From contig NZ_LZIL01000023.1 in NCBI RefSeq assembly GCF_001667075.1, forward strand, positions 1 through 51,746: 51,746 nt of DNA. The letters run 5' to 3'. The notes under the pieces are model-generated. The model was not told the DNA's origin and searched no databases. It worked only from the letters and a program-made list of their open reading frames with translations. Numbering within the stretch: the stretch's first letter is position 1; every line of letters begins with the position of its first letter. The translations under genes and the position numbers were made by a program. Positions 21,417-30,593 of this stretch are shown here, in pieces. The stretch comes from Mycobacterium sp. 852014-52450_SCH5900713 (GTDB taxonomy: Bacteria; Actinomycetota; Actinomycetes; Mycobacteriales; Mycobacteriaceae).

Positions 21417-21530
21417 GCGTCGCAACGCTAAGTGGCTTATCGGCCAAGCGTTCTGGGATCGGAACCGCGACGGGACTTCGACGCGTCAGTCCAGATAGTC
21501 CCCGTTAGAAATCCCCTCCAGGAGGCGACC

Positions 21531-21767
21531 ATGACCGCAGCTCTCTACGACGAAGTGGTAACCCAAGCGCCCGCCCGCACACTGACGGTGGTGCGCGACA
21601 ACGACACAACTCAGGTCCCGGCCAAGAAGGCCACCCGCCAGGTCACCAAGCAGCCCGTTCTCGCCGGCGACCCGCTGGTGGAGGGCGCCACCCGCCTGTT
21701 GAGCGTCCCCCTGCGGCACGTCTACGCGGCCCTGTGGCGCGTCGGTGTGCTCGAGGTGCAGGCCTGA
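21531..21767 (+). CDS. Rv1535-like small protein under M-box control
   Basis: This 78-residue protein has a disordered, Lys/Thr-rich N-terminal half and a conserved C-terminal part reading DPLVEGATRLLSVPLRHVYAALWRVGVLEV. I recall M. tuberculosis Rv1535 with the same length and C-terminal pattern. The ATG at 21531 was chosen over an upstream in-frame ATG at 21432 because AGGAGG (21520-21525) lies five bases before it. The ribosome-binding site sits in the self-complementary CCTCCAGGAGG, which could fold on itself. It has no recognisable domain, no signal peptide and no clear membrane segment. Riboswitch control implies a role when Mg2+ is scarce, but the function is unknown. Confidence 0.85.
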   Translation: MTAALYDEVVTQAPARTLTVVRDNDTTQVPAKKATRQVTKQPVLAGDPLVEGATRLLSVPLRHVYAALWRVGVLEVQA

Positions 21768-21794
21768 TCCGATGAGCAGCGACCAACCGAGGCT

Positions 21795-21845
21795 CCAAGG
21801 GGCTACCCGGCCGCAGGTGTTTCCTGAGGCCAGGTAGCCCCTTGG
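21795..21845 (+). terminator. Long perfect hairpin after the Rv1535-like gene
   Basis: CCAAGGGGCTACC (21795-21807) and GGTAGCCCCTTGG (21833-21845) are perfectly complementary, and the enclosed GGCC/GGCC and CAGG/CCTG pairs extend the stem around a TGTTT loop. It lies 28 bases past the stop. There is no T run, but a hairpin this strong should end or stabilise the M-box transcript and insulate the ileS leader. Confidence 0.7.
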
Positions 21846-21860
21846 GGCACTCCGCCTGAG

Positions 21861-21866
21861 TAGAAT
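21861..21866 (+). promoter_or_regulatory. -10 element (TAGAAT) of the ileS T-box leader
   Basis: TAGAAT is an excellent mycobacterial -10 box. It predicts a start near 21873, just upstream of the specifier stem. No good -35 box is visible. Confidence 0.6.
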
Positions 21867-21871
21867 CGACC

Positions 21872-22098
21872 CACTGGCGTTGATCCGGCATCACCGGGGA
21901 GCCTTCGGAAGAACAGCCGGCTTCTTTCTCTGGCCAGCTCAGTAGAACCGAACGGGTGGGCCCGTCACAGCCTCCAACGAGCGGCCACGCGGCAGCGTGG
22001 CAAGCGGGGTGGTACCGCGGCGCTCGCGCAGGCAGCGCGTCGTCGTCCCCAACAGGCGCTACCAGTGCCCAACGGCACTGAGGCACAGGAGACGACGC
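21872..22098 (+). ncRNA. Isoleucine T-box riboswitch (actinobacterial, translational) in the ileS leader
   Basis: The conserved T-box core AAGCGGGGTGGTACCGCGG lies at 22002-22020; TGGT at 22010-22013 can pair with the 3' end of uncharged tRNA. Upstream, a short stem CCGG-CATCA-CCGG (21885-21897) presents ATC, an isoleucine codon, at 21890-21892 as the specifier, as in the very short stem I of actinobacterial ileS T-boxes. Downstream, GCGTCGTCGTCC at 22037-22048 can pair (one bulge) with GGAGACGACGC at 22088-22098, hiding the Shine-Dalgarno AGGAG. A seven-pair hairpin (22063-22080) lies between. Uncharged tRNA-Ile should therefore free the ribosome-binding site and raise IleS synthesis. Confidence 0.93.
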
Positions 22099-22103
22099 AC
22101 AAA

Positions 22104-25100
22104 GTGACTTCAAGTGACCCTGACGTCAAGGCCTATCCGAAACTGGTCGGCGGCGCGCCCGACTTCCCGGCCCTCGAACTCGAGGTCCTCGACTACTGGG
22201 CCCGCGACGACACCTTCCGGGCCAGCATCGCCCGCCGCGAGGGCGCCCGGGAATACGTGTTCTACGACGGCCCGCCCTTCGCCAACGGGCTGCCGCACTA
22301 TGGGCACCTGCTCACCGGCTACGTGAAGGACATCGTCCCGCGGTACCGCACCATGCGCGGCTACAAGGTGGAGCGTCGCTTCGGCTGGGACACCCACGGG
22401 TTGCCCGCCGAGCTCGAAGTCGAGCGCCAGCTCGGCATCAACGACAAATCGCAGATCGACGACATGGGGATCGCCGCGTTCAACGACGCGTGCCGGGAAT
22501 CGGTGTTGCGCTACACCGACGAGTGGCAGGCCTATGTCACCCGCCAGGCCCGCTGGGTGGACTTCGACAACGACTACAAGACGCTCGACCTGTCCTACAT
22601 GGAGTCGGTGATCTGGGCGTTCAAGCAACTCTGGGACAAGGGCCTGGCCTACGAGGGCTACCGCGTCCTGCCCTACTGCTGGCGCGACGAAACCCCGCTG
22701 TCCAACCACGAATTGCGCATGGACGACGACGTCTACCAGAGCCGCCAAGACCCGGCGCTCACCGTGGGTTTCAAGGTGGTCGGCGGCACGCTGGACGGCG
22801 CGCACCTGCTGGTGTGGACGACGACGCCGTGGACCCTGCCGTCGAACCTGGCGGTCGCGGTCAACCCCGAGGTCAGCTACGTCGAGGTCCGGTCCGGCGA
22901 TCAGCGTTTCGTGCTGGCCGAGCCGAGGCTGGCCGCCTACGCCCGCGAGCTCGGCGAAGAACCCGAGATCCTGAGCACCCGCTCCGGGGCCGAGCTGCTC
23001 GGCACGCGATACCTGCCGCCGTTCCCGTATTTCATGGACAGCCCCAAGGCTTTTCAGGTGCTGCCCGGGGAGTTCGTCACCACCGAGGACGGCACCGGCA
23101 TCGTGCACATGGCCCCGGCCTACGGCGAGGACGACATGGCGACCACCGACAAGGTCGGCATCGTGCCCGTCACCCCGGTCGACTCCAAGGGCCGTTTCGA
23201 CGCCACCGTCCCGGATTACCAGGGTCAGCACGTCTTTGACGCCAACCCGCACATCATCCGCGACCTGAAGAACGGCACCGGCCCGGCGGCGGCCAACGGC
23301 GCGGTGCTGCTGCGCCACGAAACCTACGAGCACCCCTACCCGCACTGCTGGAGGTGCCGCAATCCGCTGATCTACCGGGCCGTCTCGTCCTGGTTCGTCA
23401 CCGTCACCGCCTTCCGCGACCGGATGGTCGAACTCAACCAGCAGATCACCTGGTACCCCGAACACGTCAAGGACGGCCAGTTCGGCAAGTGGCTGCAGGG
23501 CGCCCGCGACTGGTCGATCTCCCGAAATCGATACTGGGGCAGCCCCATTCCGGTGTGGAAATCCGACGACCCGGCATACCCCCGCATCGACGTCTACGGC
23601 AGCCTCGACGAGCTGGAACGCGACTTCGGGGTGCGGCCCACCAACCTGCACCGGCCCTACATCGACGAGCTGACTCGCCCCAATCCCGACGACCCGACCG
23701 GCCGCAGCACCATGCGGCGCATCCCCGACGTGCTCGACGTGTGGTTCGACTCGGGGTCCATGCCGTATGCCCAGGTGCACTACCCGTTCGAGAACCGCGA
23801 CTGGTTCGACACCCACTACCCGGGCGACTTCATCGTCGAATACATCGGCCAGACCCGCGGCTGGTTTTACACGCTGCACGTTCTGGCCACCGCGCTCTTC
23901 GACCGGCCATCATTCAAAACCTGTGTCGCGCATGGGATTGTGCTGGGCTCCGACGGGCAGAAGATGAGCAAGTCGCTGCGCAACTACCCGGACGTGTCCG
24001 AGGTGTTCGACCGCGACGGCTCCGACGCCATGCGGTGGTTCCTGATGGCCTCGCCGATCCTGCGCGGCGGCAACCTGATCGTCACGGAGCAGGGCATTCG
24101 CGAGGGTGTGCGCCAGGTCCTGTTGCCGTTGTGGAACGCCTACAGCTTCCTGGCCCTCTATGCGCCCAAAGTCGGCACCTGGCGCGCCGATTCGCGGCAG
24201 GTCCTGGACCGCTACATCCTGGCCAAGCTCGCCGAACTGCGCGACGACCTCACCCGGGAAATGGATACGTGCGACATCTCCCGGGCCTGCGAGCAGCTGC
24301 GTCAATTCACCGAGGCGTTGACGAATTGGTATGTGCGGCGGTCACGTTCGCGGTTCTGGGAGGAAGACGCCGACGCCATCGATACCCTGCACACGGTGCT
24401 CGAGGTGACGACCAGGCTGGCCGCGCCGCTGCTTCCGTCGGTCACCGAGATCATCTGGCGCGGTCTCACCGGCGGGCGCTCGGTGCACCTGACCGACTGG
24501 CCGGAAGAAGGTGTGGTGCCCGCGGACCCCGACCTGGTGGCCGCGATGGATCAGGTGCGCGAGGTGTGCTCGGCGGCGTCGTCCCTGCGTAAGGCGAAGA
24601 AGCTGCGGGTGCGCCTGCCGTTGCCGAAACTGACTGTGGCGGTGGATGATCCGCAGCGGCTGGCCCCGTTCGCCGACCTGATCGCCGACGAGCTCAACGT
24701 CAAGAGCGTCGAGTTGACCGACGCCATCGACACCTACGGGCGGTTCGAGCTCACCGTCAACGCCCGGGTGGCCGGGCCGCGGCTGGGCAAGGATGTGCAG
24801 GCCGCCATCAAGGCGGTGAAGGCGGGGGAGGGCGTCGTCAACCCCGACGGCACGCTGACGGCGGGCCCCGCGGTGCTGCAACCCGAGGAGTACAGCTCCC
24901 GGCTGGTCGCCGCAGACCCGGAGTTCACCGCGGCGCTGCCCGACGGGGCGGGGCTGGTGGTGCTGGACGGCACGGTCACCCCGGAGCTGGAGGCCGAGGG
25001 TTGGGCCAAGGACCGCATCCGCGAGCTGCAGGACCTGCGCAAGTCGACCGGCCTGGACGTGTCCGACCGGATCTCCGTGGTGATGTCGGTGCCGGCTGAG

Positions 25101-25232
25101 CGGGCGGACTGGGCGCGCTCGCACCGCGACCTGATCGCCGGTGAGATCCTGGCCACCAGCTTCGAATTCGGCGAACCGGCCGACGGCGCCGACATCGGCG
25201 ACGGCGTGCGGGTGAGCATCGCCAAGGTCTAG
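22104..25232 (+). CDS. ileS: Isoleucyl-tRNA synthetase
   Basis: This 1,042-residue class I synthetase charges tRNA-Ile with isoleucine in the cytoplasm and edits valine. The HIGH-type motif appears in [12 protein letters not shown], the second catalytic motif as KMSKS, and the CP1 editing region includes [10 protein letters not shown] and [15 protein letters not shown]. The C-terminal tRNA-binding region includes the RSRSRFW and [12 protein letters not shown] stretches. GTG at 22104 was taken as start because AGGAG at 22087-22091 precedes it and coding similarity begins just after. The in-frame ATG at 22065 lies in the T-box hairpin. The length matches the M. tuberculosis enzyme. Expression should be under translational T-box control by tRNA-Ile charging. 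Confidence 0.97.
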   Translation: MTSSDPDVKAYPKLVGGAPDFPALELEVLDYWARDDTFRASIARREGAREYVFYDGPPFANGLPHYGHLLTGYVKDIVPRYRTMRGYKVERRFGWDTHGLPAELEVERQLGINDKSQIDDMGIAAFNDACRESVLRYTDEWQAYVTRQARWVDFDNDYKTLDLSYMESVIWAFKQLWDKGLAYEGYRVLPYCWRDETPLSNHELRMDDDVYQSRQDPALTVGFKVVGGTLDGAHLLVWTTTPWTLPSNLAVAVNPEVSYVEVRSGDQRFVLAEPRLAAYARELGEEPEILSTRSGAELLGTRYLPPFPYFMDSPKAFQVLPGEFVTTEDGTGIVHMAPAYGEDDMATTDKVGIVPVTPVDSKGRFDATVPDYQGQHVFDANPHIIRDLKNGTGPAAANGAVLLRHETYEHPYPHCWRCRNPLIYRAVSSWFVTVTAFRDRMVELNQQITWYPEHVKDGQFGKWLQGARDWSISRNRYWGSPIPVWKSDDPAYPRIDVYGSLDELERDFGVRPTNLHRPYIDELTRPNPDDPTGRSTMRRIPDVLDVWFDSGSMPYAQVHYPFENRDWFDTHYPGDFIVEYIGQTRGWFYTLHVLATALFDRPSFKTCVAHGIVLGSDGQKMSKSLRNYPDVSEVFDRDGSDAMRWFLMASPILRGGNLIVTEQGIREGVRQVLLPLWNAYSFLALYAPKVGTWRADSRQVLDRYILAKLAELRDDLTREMDTCDISRACEQLRQFTEALTNWYVRRSRSRFWEEDADAIDTLHTVLEVTTRLAAPLLPSVTEIIWRGLTGGRSVHLTDWPEEGVVPADPDLVAAMDQVREVCSAASSLRKAKKLRVRLPLPKLTVAVDDPQRLAPFADLIADELNVKSVELTDAIDTYGRFELTVNARVAGPRLGKDVQAAIKAVKAGEGVVNPDGTLTAGPAVLQPEEYSSRLVAADPEFTAALPDGAGLVVLDGTVTPELEAEGWAKDRIRELQDLRKSTGLDVSDRISVVMSVPAERADWARSHRDLIAGEILATSFEFGEPADGADIGDGVRVSIAKV

Positions 25233-25240
25233 CGGCACAG

Positions 25241-25257
25241 AACCCCGGTCGGGGGTT
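25241..25257 (+). terminator. ileS terminator hairpin
   Basis: AACCCC (25241-25246), loop GGTCG and GGGGTT (25252-25257) form a six-pair stem nine bases after the stop codon. Confidence 0.6.
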
Positions 25258-25357
25258 TGGAAAAAGTTCCGAAAAAAGTGTCCAAGCCGTGCGGGCCGGC
25301 TGCTCATACCTGTGACGGCGGCCCACTGGGGGTCGCGACCACAGTTAAGGAACACCC

Positions 25358-26128
25358 ATGAGCACCATCGAGGACTTCCCGTCGACGACATTCGCCGCCC
25401 TCCCGCACGAGGATCTGACCGTCGCCGAGGCGTGGGCGTCGAGCCCGCTGGGCGACCCCACGATCGAGGACGGTTCCTCGGCCCAACCCGTCGAGTCTGA
25501 GGATTCTCCGGCCACGACCGTGATCGCGAAGCCGCGCTCGTGGGGAACGAATGCCCTGGTCGCCGGGGCCGTGGTCGCGGCGCTCGGAGCGGTCGCCGGG
25601 CTCGGCCTGCTGCTCATCGACGGGTCGGGCTCCAAGGAGCTGAAGCCCACCGTCGTGGCGCCGAATGCCAGCGTCGGCTCGGTGCAGCCGCAGGCTCCCA
25701 GCGCGGTTGCGCCGCCGCCGGTGGCGCCGGCCCCGCCGTCGGCGCCCGCCCCTGCTGACGCCGCTCAGGTCTCGCCCGGACCCGTCAGCCGCGGGGATGC
25801 ACCCGTCGTGATCGTGCCCGCACCGCCGCCCGCGGCGGCCCCGGCCGGACCCCCCGCACCGGCGGACCCGGGTCCCCCGCCGCCCCCGCCCAATGTGACG
25901 GTCAACGTCCCGCCGGTGATCGTGCCCGTGCCCGTTCCGGTACCGGTGCCGCCCCAGCAAGGTGGCAGCCAGCAGGGCGGCGGCCAGCCCGCGCCGAGCG
26001 GTGGCAGCGGCCACGGGCCGATCCAGTGTTTCGCCTGCCACCCGCCGCAGCCGGTACACCCGCAGCCGATTCACCCGCAGCCGATTCAGCCGCAACCGAT
26101 CCGCCTGCAGCCGCTGCAGCATCCCTGA
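25358..26128 (+). CDS. Proline-rich single-pass membrane protein with CXXCH motif and HPQPI repeats
   Basis: This 256-residue protein has an acidic cytoplasmic-type N-terminus (1-64) and one hydrophobic segment (about 65-87, NALVAGAVVAALGAVAGLGL). A long Pro/Ala/Val-rich exported region follows, and the C-terminus reads QCFACHPPQP and then HPQPI repeats. C224-F-A-C-H228 matches the CXXCH heme-c attachment motif; with the His-rich tail it could equally bind a metal. With the basic KPRS before the segment, an N-in/C-out topology is likely. AAGGA stands about ten bases before the ATG. I recall no counterpart between ileS and dinX in M. tuberculosis. Proline-rich, membrane-anchored proteins of unknown role are common in mycobacteria, and the function is unknown. 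Confidence 0.8.
   Translation: MSTIEDFPSTTFAALPHEDLTVAEAWASSPLGDPTIEDGSSAQPVESEDSPATTVIAKPRSWGTNALVAGAVVAALGAVAGLGLLLIDGSGSKELKPTVVAPNASVGSVQPQAPSAVAPPPVAPAPPSAPAPADAAQVSPGPVSRGDAPVVIVPAPPPAAAPAGPPAPADPGPPPPPPNVTVNVPPVIVPVPVPVPVPPQQGGSQQGGGQPAPSGGSGHGPIQCFACHPPQPVHPQPIHPQPIQPQPIRLQPLQHP
26057..26116 (+). repeat. 15-bp tandem repeat encoding HPQPI
   Basis: CACCCGCAGCCGATT occurs twice exactly (26057 and 26072). Two diverged copies follow (26087 and 26102), all in frame within the C-terminus of the proline-rich protein. Confidence 0.9.
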
Positions 26129-26176
26129 GACAGCGGGTGCGCAGGGCGAGGCCGGACAACCAGGTCCGGTCTCGCC

Positions 26177-26677
26177 CTATTGCGCACGCGAGCGCAGCGC
26201 GCGGTGGGCGTGCGGCCAGAACGGCATGCCCGCCACCACGGTCGCGCCGGTGGCGATGAGTCCGACCGCGACGTCGACGCTTTGGCGGCCATCGCGCGCC
26301 CAATACACGTCCTTGAGGTCCAAGAGCAGGGCAAGTTCGTCGACGATCATCGCGTTCGCGGCGCCGTAGGCGACGGCCGCCGCCGGATGCCGGCGTTGCC
26401 TGTCGGTTCCGCGCAGGCCCACGCCACCCACCGTCGCCAGCATCCCGATACCGATGTTGTAGTGGTGAAAGTGTCTGCCGCCCATCGACATACCACCACC
26501 CGACGGCCCATGGCCGGCGCGGATCCAATGCGTGAGCGCCCGCAGTCCGGCGAACGTGAGGGTGAACGACGTCCAGGCCAGCACCGTGGCCTGCTCGCCG
26601 GGCTGCAGCCGCTGGTCCCATTGATGGCGCAGGCGCTCCCACCGAGACCGCGGTGCGTCGGTGCCGTCAGCCTCCAT
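26177..26677 (-). CDS. Uncharacterised polytopic membrane protein with HxHHY and DE motifs
   Basis: This 166-residue protein has about four hydrophobic segments: near residues 31-53, 72-92, 102-122 and 135-158. Between them lie the polar motifs [10 protein letters not shown] and [15 protein letters not shown]. This arrangement (HHY before a DELALLL...DVYW stretch) recurs in a bacterial family of integral membrane proteins of unknown function; the paired histidines and acids could bind a metal. The ATG at 26677 was chosen because upstream residues run into the divergent dinX gene. A TAGCGT -10 box lies about ten bases before it on the minus strand, suggesting a very short leader. Its neighbours give no functional clue. 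Confidence 0.75.
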   Translation of the reverse strand: MEADGTDAPRSRWERLRHQWDQRLQPGEQATVLAWTSFTLTFAGLRALTHWIRAGHGPSGGGMSMGGRHFHHYNIGIGMLATVGGVGLRGTDRQRRHPAAAVAYGAANAMIVDELALLLDLKDVYWARDGRQSVDVAVGLIATGATVVAGMPFWPHAHRALRSRAQ

Positions 26678-26697
26678 ACCCAACGACGCTAGACCAA

Positions 26698-26703
26698 TAG
26701 CAT
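26698..26703 (+). promoter_or_regulatory. Candidate -10 element (TAGCAT) for dinX
   Basis: TAGCAT fits TANNNT and lies eight bases before the GTG at 26712, so the transcript would be leaderless or nearly so. The 34-base gap between divergent starts must hold both promoters. I see no SOS box in it. Confidence 0.4.
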
Positions 26704-26711
26704 TTCGAAGT

Positions 26712-28124
26712 GTGGAGTCCCGTTGGGTGCTGCACCTGGACATGGATGCGTTCTTCGCCTCGGTCGAACAACTTACCCGGCCGACCCTGCGCGGACGGCC
26801 GGTGCTGGTGGGCGGCCTGGGCGGACGGGGCGTGGTGGCCGGGGCCAGCTACGAAGCCCGCGTGTATGGCGCCCGCTCTGCCATGCCGATGCATCAGGCC
26901 CGCCGCCTGATCGGCGTGACCGCGGTGGTGCTGCCGCCGCGCGGCGTGGTGTACGGGGTGGCCAGCCGGCGGGTCTTCGACACTGTGCGCAGCGTGGTGC
27001 CGGTCGTCGAGCAGCTGTCGTTCGACGAGGGCTTCGGGGAACCGCCGCACCTCGCGGGCGCGTCCGCCGAGGACGTCGAGGCGTTCTGCGAGGACCTGCG
27101 CCGACGGGTCCGCGACGAGACCGGCCTGATCGCTTCGGTCGGCGCGGGCTCGGGCAAGCAGATCGCCAAGATCGCGTCGGGCCTGGCGAAGCCCGACGGC
27201 ATTCGGGTGGTCCGCCGCGCCGAGGAGCGGTCGCTGCTCGGCGGGTTGCCGGTGCGGCGGTTGTGGGGCATCGGTCCGGTCGCCGAGGAGAAGCTGAATC
27301 GACTCGGCATCGACACCATCGGCCAGCTGGCCGCGCTGACCGACGCCGAGGCCGCCAACATCCTGGGCGCGACGATCGGGCCGGCACTGCACCGCCTGGC
27401 GCTCGGCATCGACGACCGCCCCGTCGCCGAGCGCGCCGAAGCCAAGCAGATCAGCTCCGAGTCCACCTTCGCCGTCGACCTGACCAGCCTCGAGCAGCTG
27501 CGTGAGGCGATCGACCCGATCGCCGAGCACGCGCACCAGCGGCTGCTGCGCGACGGGCGCGGCGCCCGCACCGTCACGGTGAAGTTGAAGAAATCCGACA
27601 TGAGCACGCTGACCCGCTCGGCGACGTTGCCCTACGCGACGACCGAGCCCGGCGCGCTGGTCGCGGTGGCCCGGCGGCTGCTGCTCGACCCCCGTGAAAT
27701 CGGGCCGATTCGCCTACTGGGCGTGGGCTTTTCGGGATTGAGCGACGTGCGCCAGGAGTCGCTGTTCCCCGACCTGGACCTGGCGGGGGAGACCTCGGAG
27801 GGGCAACCCGTAGAGACCGCGGCCGAGGCCATGTTCGCCCCGGTGGCCGAAGCGGGCTCGCAGTGGCGGGTCGGCGACGACGTGTCGCACCGCGAACTCG
27901 GGCACGGCTGGGTGCAGGGGGCGGGCCACGGCGTGGTCACCGCGCGGTTCGAAACCCGCGCCTCGGGGCCGGGCCCGGCGCGGACGTTCCCCGCCGACAC
28001 CGCCGAGCTGAGCAAGGCCAACCCGGTCGATTCCCTGGACTGGCCGGACTACCTGGGGGCGCTGCAGGCCCTGGAAGCGAATGCGGCGTCAGCCCCAGCG
28101 GGCGATGACGTCGCCGACCGGTAG
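26712..28124 (+). CDS. dinX: Y-family DNA polymerase IV homologue
   Basis: This 470-residue translesion DNA polymerase is error-prone and copies past damaged bases. Palm-domain catalytic motifs are visible: [11 protein letters not shown] at the N-terminus, and SFDEGF where most family members have SxDE(A/C). [22 protein letters not shown] is typical of DinB proteins. A little-finger domain follows, and QESLFPDL near residue 354 is a likely beta-clamp-binding motif. The C-terminal ~90 residues ([19 protein letters not shown] onward) form the extension seen in M. tuberculosis DinX. GTG at 26712 is chosen by agreement with that protein; an ATG at 26661 would run into the divergent gene. The 3' end overlaps the convergent ansA by 36 bases. 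Confidence 0.93.
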   Translation: MESRWVLHLDMDAFFASVEQLTRPTLRGRPVLVGGLGGRGVVAGASYEARVYGARSAMPMHQARRLIGVTAVVLPPRGVVYGVASRRVFDTVRSVVPVVEQLSFDEGFGEPPHLAGASAEDVEAFCEDLRRRVRDETGLIASVGAGSGKQIAKIASGLAKPDGIRVVRRAEERSLLGGLPVRRLWGIGPVAEEKLNRLGIDTIGQLAALTDAEAANILGATIGPALHRLALGIDDRPVAERAEAKQISSESTFAVDLTSLEQLREAIDPIAEHAHQRLLRDGRGARTVTVKLKKSDMSTLTRSATLPYATTEPGALVAVARRLLLDPREIGPIRLLGVGFSGLSDVRQESLFPDLDLAGETSEGQPVETAAEAMFAPVAEAGSQWRVGDDVSHRELGHGWVQGAGHGVVTARFETRASGPGPARTFPADTAELSKANPVDSLDWPDYLGALQALEANAASAPAGDDVADR

Positions 28125-29015
28125 CTTCGCGGCCAGCGCGGCCATCACCAGCACGCGGGCCTGCGGCGGTCGCAGCCGGGGCACCATCACCGCGCCGGCG
28201 GCCACCATCGCGTGCCCGGGCCCGTAGCTGGCGCCGACTCGGCCGCCCGGGACGCGGGTGGACACCGCCACGGCGACCCCGGCCCGGCAATGGCGGGCCA
28301 CCGCCTCGACCACCGCGTCGCCGGCGTTGCCCGAACCCAGCGCCTCGAGCACCAGGCCCCGCGCCCCGGCGGCCACGCACGCGTCCAGGGCCACCCCGTC
28401 GCTGCCCAGGTAGGCGGCGACGATGTCGACCCGAGGTGCGTCCGCCGCGCTGAGCCCGCCGAGCTGGGGCCGCGTCTTGGTGCCGGTCAGGGTGACGCCG
28501 CCGTTCACCGTGCCGATCAGCTCACCGGCGAAGCCGCTCAGGTCGTTCGTCGCGACCTTGGTCAGACCCAACGGCTGCAGCACCCGGCCGGCGAAACACA
28601 GCAGGACGCCCAGGCCGCGGGCGGCGGGGTGGCCCGCCACGGCCAGAGCGGCGCGCAGGTTGGCCGGGCCGTCGGCGTCGGGCGCGTCGGCGCTGCGCAT
28701 CGCCCCGGTGAGGACCACCGGGACGTCACCCGCGTGGGTGAGCTCGAGCCACAGCGCGCTCTCCTCCATGGTGTCGGTGCCGTGCGTGACCACCACACCG
28801 TCGGCGCCGCCGTCTATCGCCGCCCGCACGGCGCCTCGGATCCCGTCCCAATCGGCCGGCACCAGCTGGGAGCTGTCCAACGCCAGCACGTCCACGACGT
28901 CGACGTCGAGGCCGGCCGCCAGGTCGGCCGCGCCGTACGAGGGCCGGTGCACGCCGTCCGCACCGGTGCCGGTCGATATCGTGCCCCCGGTGGCGATGAC
29001 GGTGAGCCGGCCCAT
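28089..29015 (-). CDS. ansA: L-asparaginase
   Basis: This 308-residue type I-like asparaginase hydrolyses asparagine to aspartate and ammonia. The two active-site threonine motifs are present: TGGTIST near residue 10 and HGTDTMEE near residue 80. A catalytic lysine is expected in the conserved C-terminal half ([10 protein letters not shown] region). In M. tuberculosis this enzyme supplies nitrogen and helps resist acid through ammonia release; the same may hold here. The ATG at 29015 gives [11 protein letters not shown], matching the M. tuberculosis start; eleven further codons upstream to 29048 are possible but unlikely. It converges on dinX with overlapping 3' ends and is divergent from lspA, whose start lies about 70 bases away. 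Confidence 0.93.
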   Translation of the reverse strand: MGRLTVIATGGTISTGTGADGVHRPSYGAADLAAGLDVDVVDVLALDSSQLVPADWDGIRGAVRAAIDGGADGVVVTHGTDTMEESALWLELTHAGDVPVVLTGAMRSADAPDADGPANLRAALAVAGHPAARGLGVLLCFAGRVLQPLGLTKVATNDLSGFAGELIGTVNGGVTLTGTKTRPQLGGLSAADAPRVDIVAAYLGSDGVALDACVAAGARGLVLEALGSGNAGDAVVEAVARHCRAGVAVAVSTRVPGGRVGASYGPGHAMVAAGAVMVPRLRPPQARVLVMAALAAKLPVGDVIARWG

Positions 29016-29086
29016 GATGAGATCATCGCGCACGCCGACCGCGAACATCGGTCAGACCGCGTCCGCATTTGGGGGATGATGTGAGA

Positions 29087-29674
29087 GTGCCCGAGGAACC
29101 CACCGGATCCACTGAGCCCGTGACCTCGACCGACGAGGCCGAGGACGCCGCCGCCACCGACCCGAGGCGGCCGCCGAGGCGGCTGCGCCTGCTGCTGTCG
29201 GTCGCGGCGATCGTCTTGGCCCTGGACATCGTGACCAAGGTGCTCGCCGTCAAACTGCTGCCCCCCGGCCAGCCGGTGCCGATCATCGGCGACACGGTGA
29301 CCTGGACGTTGGTGCGCAATTCCGGGGCCGCGTTCTCGATGGCGACGGGTTACACCTGGGTGTTGACGCTGATCGCCACCGGAGTGGTGGTCGGGATCTT
29401 CTGGATGGGACGCCGGCTGGTGTCGCCGTGGTGGGCGGTCGGGCTGGGGATGATCCTGGGCGGCGCCATGGGCAACCTGGTGGATCGCTTCTTCCGGGCG
29501 CCCGGGCCGTTGCGCGGCCATGTCGTGGACTTCCTGTCGGTCGGCTGGTGGCCGGTGTTCAATGTCGCCGACCCCTCGGTGGTGGGCGGCGCCATCCTGC
29601 TGGTGGTGCTGTCGATCTTCGGCTACGACTTCGACACCGTGGGCAGGCGCAGGCCGACCAGCGCCGATGAGTGA
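29087..29674 (+). CDS. lspA: Lipoprotein signal peptidase (signal peptidase II)
   Basis: This integral membrane aspartyl protease of about 195 residues cleaves the signal peptide of lipoproteins after lipidation of the +1 cysteine. Four membrane segments are visible. The signature blocks are [28 protein letters not shown] and [12 protein letters not shown]; the aspartates in NLVDR and NVADP are the catalytic pair. A charged, disordered N-terminal stretch of about 35 residues precedes the first membrane segment. GTG at 29087 (VPEEPTGS) is preferred by similarity; GTG at 29081 is equally possible, and GGGGGA at 29071 serves either. Its stop overlaps the next gene in ATGAGTGA, so the two are translationally coupled. 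The nearby lipoprotein gene lprI would be a substrate. Confidence 0.94.
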   Translation: MPEEPTGSTEPVTSTDEAEDAAATDPRRPPRRLRLLLSVAAIVLALDIVTKVLAVKLLPPGQPVPIIGDTVTWTLVRNSGAAFSMATGYTWVLTLIATGVVVGIFWMGRRLVSPWWAVGLGMILGGAMGNLVDRFFRAPGPLRGHVVDFLSVGWWPVFNVADPSVVGGAILLVVLSIFGYDFDTVGRRRPTSADE

Positions 29675-30593
29675 CCGCTCCATGCCCGTGCCCGAGGGGC
29701 TGGCGGGCATGCGGGTGGATGCGGGCCTGGCGCGCCTGCTGGGGCTGTCCCGCAGCGCCGCGGCCGCCCTGGCCGAAGACGGCGGGGTGGAACTGGACGG
29801 TGTGCAGGCCGGCAAATCCGACCGGCTGACCGGCGGCGCGTGGCTGCAGGTGCGCCTGCCCGAGGCCCCCGCGCCGGTGGAGAACACGCCCGTCGACATC
29901 GAGGGCATGACGATCCTGTATTCCGACGACGACATCGTCGCGGTCGACAAACCGGCGTCGGTGGCCGCGCATGCGTCGGTGGGGTGGACGGGGCCCACGG
30001 TGCTCGGCGGGCTGGCCGCCGCCGGCTACCGGATCACCACCTCGGGCGTGCCCGAGCGGCAGGGCATCGTGCATCGCCTCGACGTCGGAACCTCCGGGGT
30101 GATGGTGGTGGCGCTATCGGAGCGCGCCTACACCGTGCTCAAGCGGGCGTTCAAGCAGCGCACGGTCGACAAGCGTTATCACGCGCTGGTGCAGGGGCAT
30201 CCGGACCCGTCGAGCGGGACGATCGACGCACCGATCGGGCGGCACCGCGGCGGCGAGTGGAAGTTCGCCGTCACCAAGGATGGCCGGCACAGCCTCACCC
30301 ATTACGACACCATCGAAGCCTTCCACGCCGCCAGCCTGCTCGACGTGCACCTGGAAACCGGCCGCACGCACCAGATCCGGGTGCACTTCTCCGCGCTGCA
30401 CCACCCCTGCTGCGGTGATCTCGTCTACGGGGCTGATCCCAAACTCGCGAAAAGGCTTGGGCTGCAACGGCAATGGCTGCACGCCCGGTCGCTGTCGTTC
30501 GCCCATCCGGCCGACGGCAGGCGGATGGAGATCGTCAGCCCCTACCCGGCCGATCTGCAGCATGCGCTGGACGTGCTGCGCGCCGAGGACTGA
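29667..30593 (+). CDS. RluD-type 23S rRNA pseudouridine synthase
   Basis: This 308-residue RluA/RluD-family enzyme isomerises uridine to pseudouridine in structured RNA. The N-terminus carries an S4-like RNA-binding domain (residues about 10-75, [20 protein letters not shown]). The catalytic motif HRLDVGTSG, with the active-site Asp, and the family block [16 protein letters not shown] follow. It has the same length as M. tuberculosis Rv1540 as I recall it. The ATG at 29667 overlaps the end of lspA by eight bases. Its TGA forms the palindrome TGATCA with the stop of the convergent methyltransferase gene, so no base separates the two genes. The exact RNA target is not proven by sequence. Confidence 0.93.
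   Translation: MSDRSMPVPEGLAGMRVDAGLARLLGLSRSAAAALAEDGGVELDGVQAGKSDRLTGGAWLQVRLPEAPAPVENTPVDIEGMTILYSDDDIVAVDKPASVAAHASVGWTGPTVLGGLAAAGYRITTSGVPERQGIVHRLDVGTSGVMVVALSERAYTVLKRAFKQRTVDKRYHALVQGHPDPSSGTIDAPIGRHRGGEWKFAVTKDGRHSLTHYDTIEAFHAASLLDVHLETGRTHQIRVHFSALHHPCCGDLVYGADPKLAKRLGLQRQWLHARSLSFAHPADGRRMEIVSPYPADLQHALDVLRAED

Noticed and set aside
22065..22103. Upstream ATG of the ileS frame
   Set aside because: It falls inside the T-box leader hairpin (22063-22080) and upstream of the sequestered ribosome-binding site; the GTG at 22104 fits the riboswitch design.
21643..22113. Open frame on the minus strand across the Rv1535-like gene and ileS leader
   Set aside because: The region is fully explained by the small gene, the terminator hairpin and the T-box; the minus-strand product is Arg/Pro-rich without similarity.
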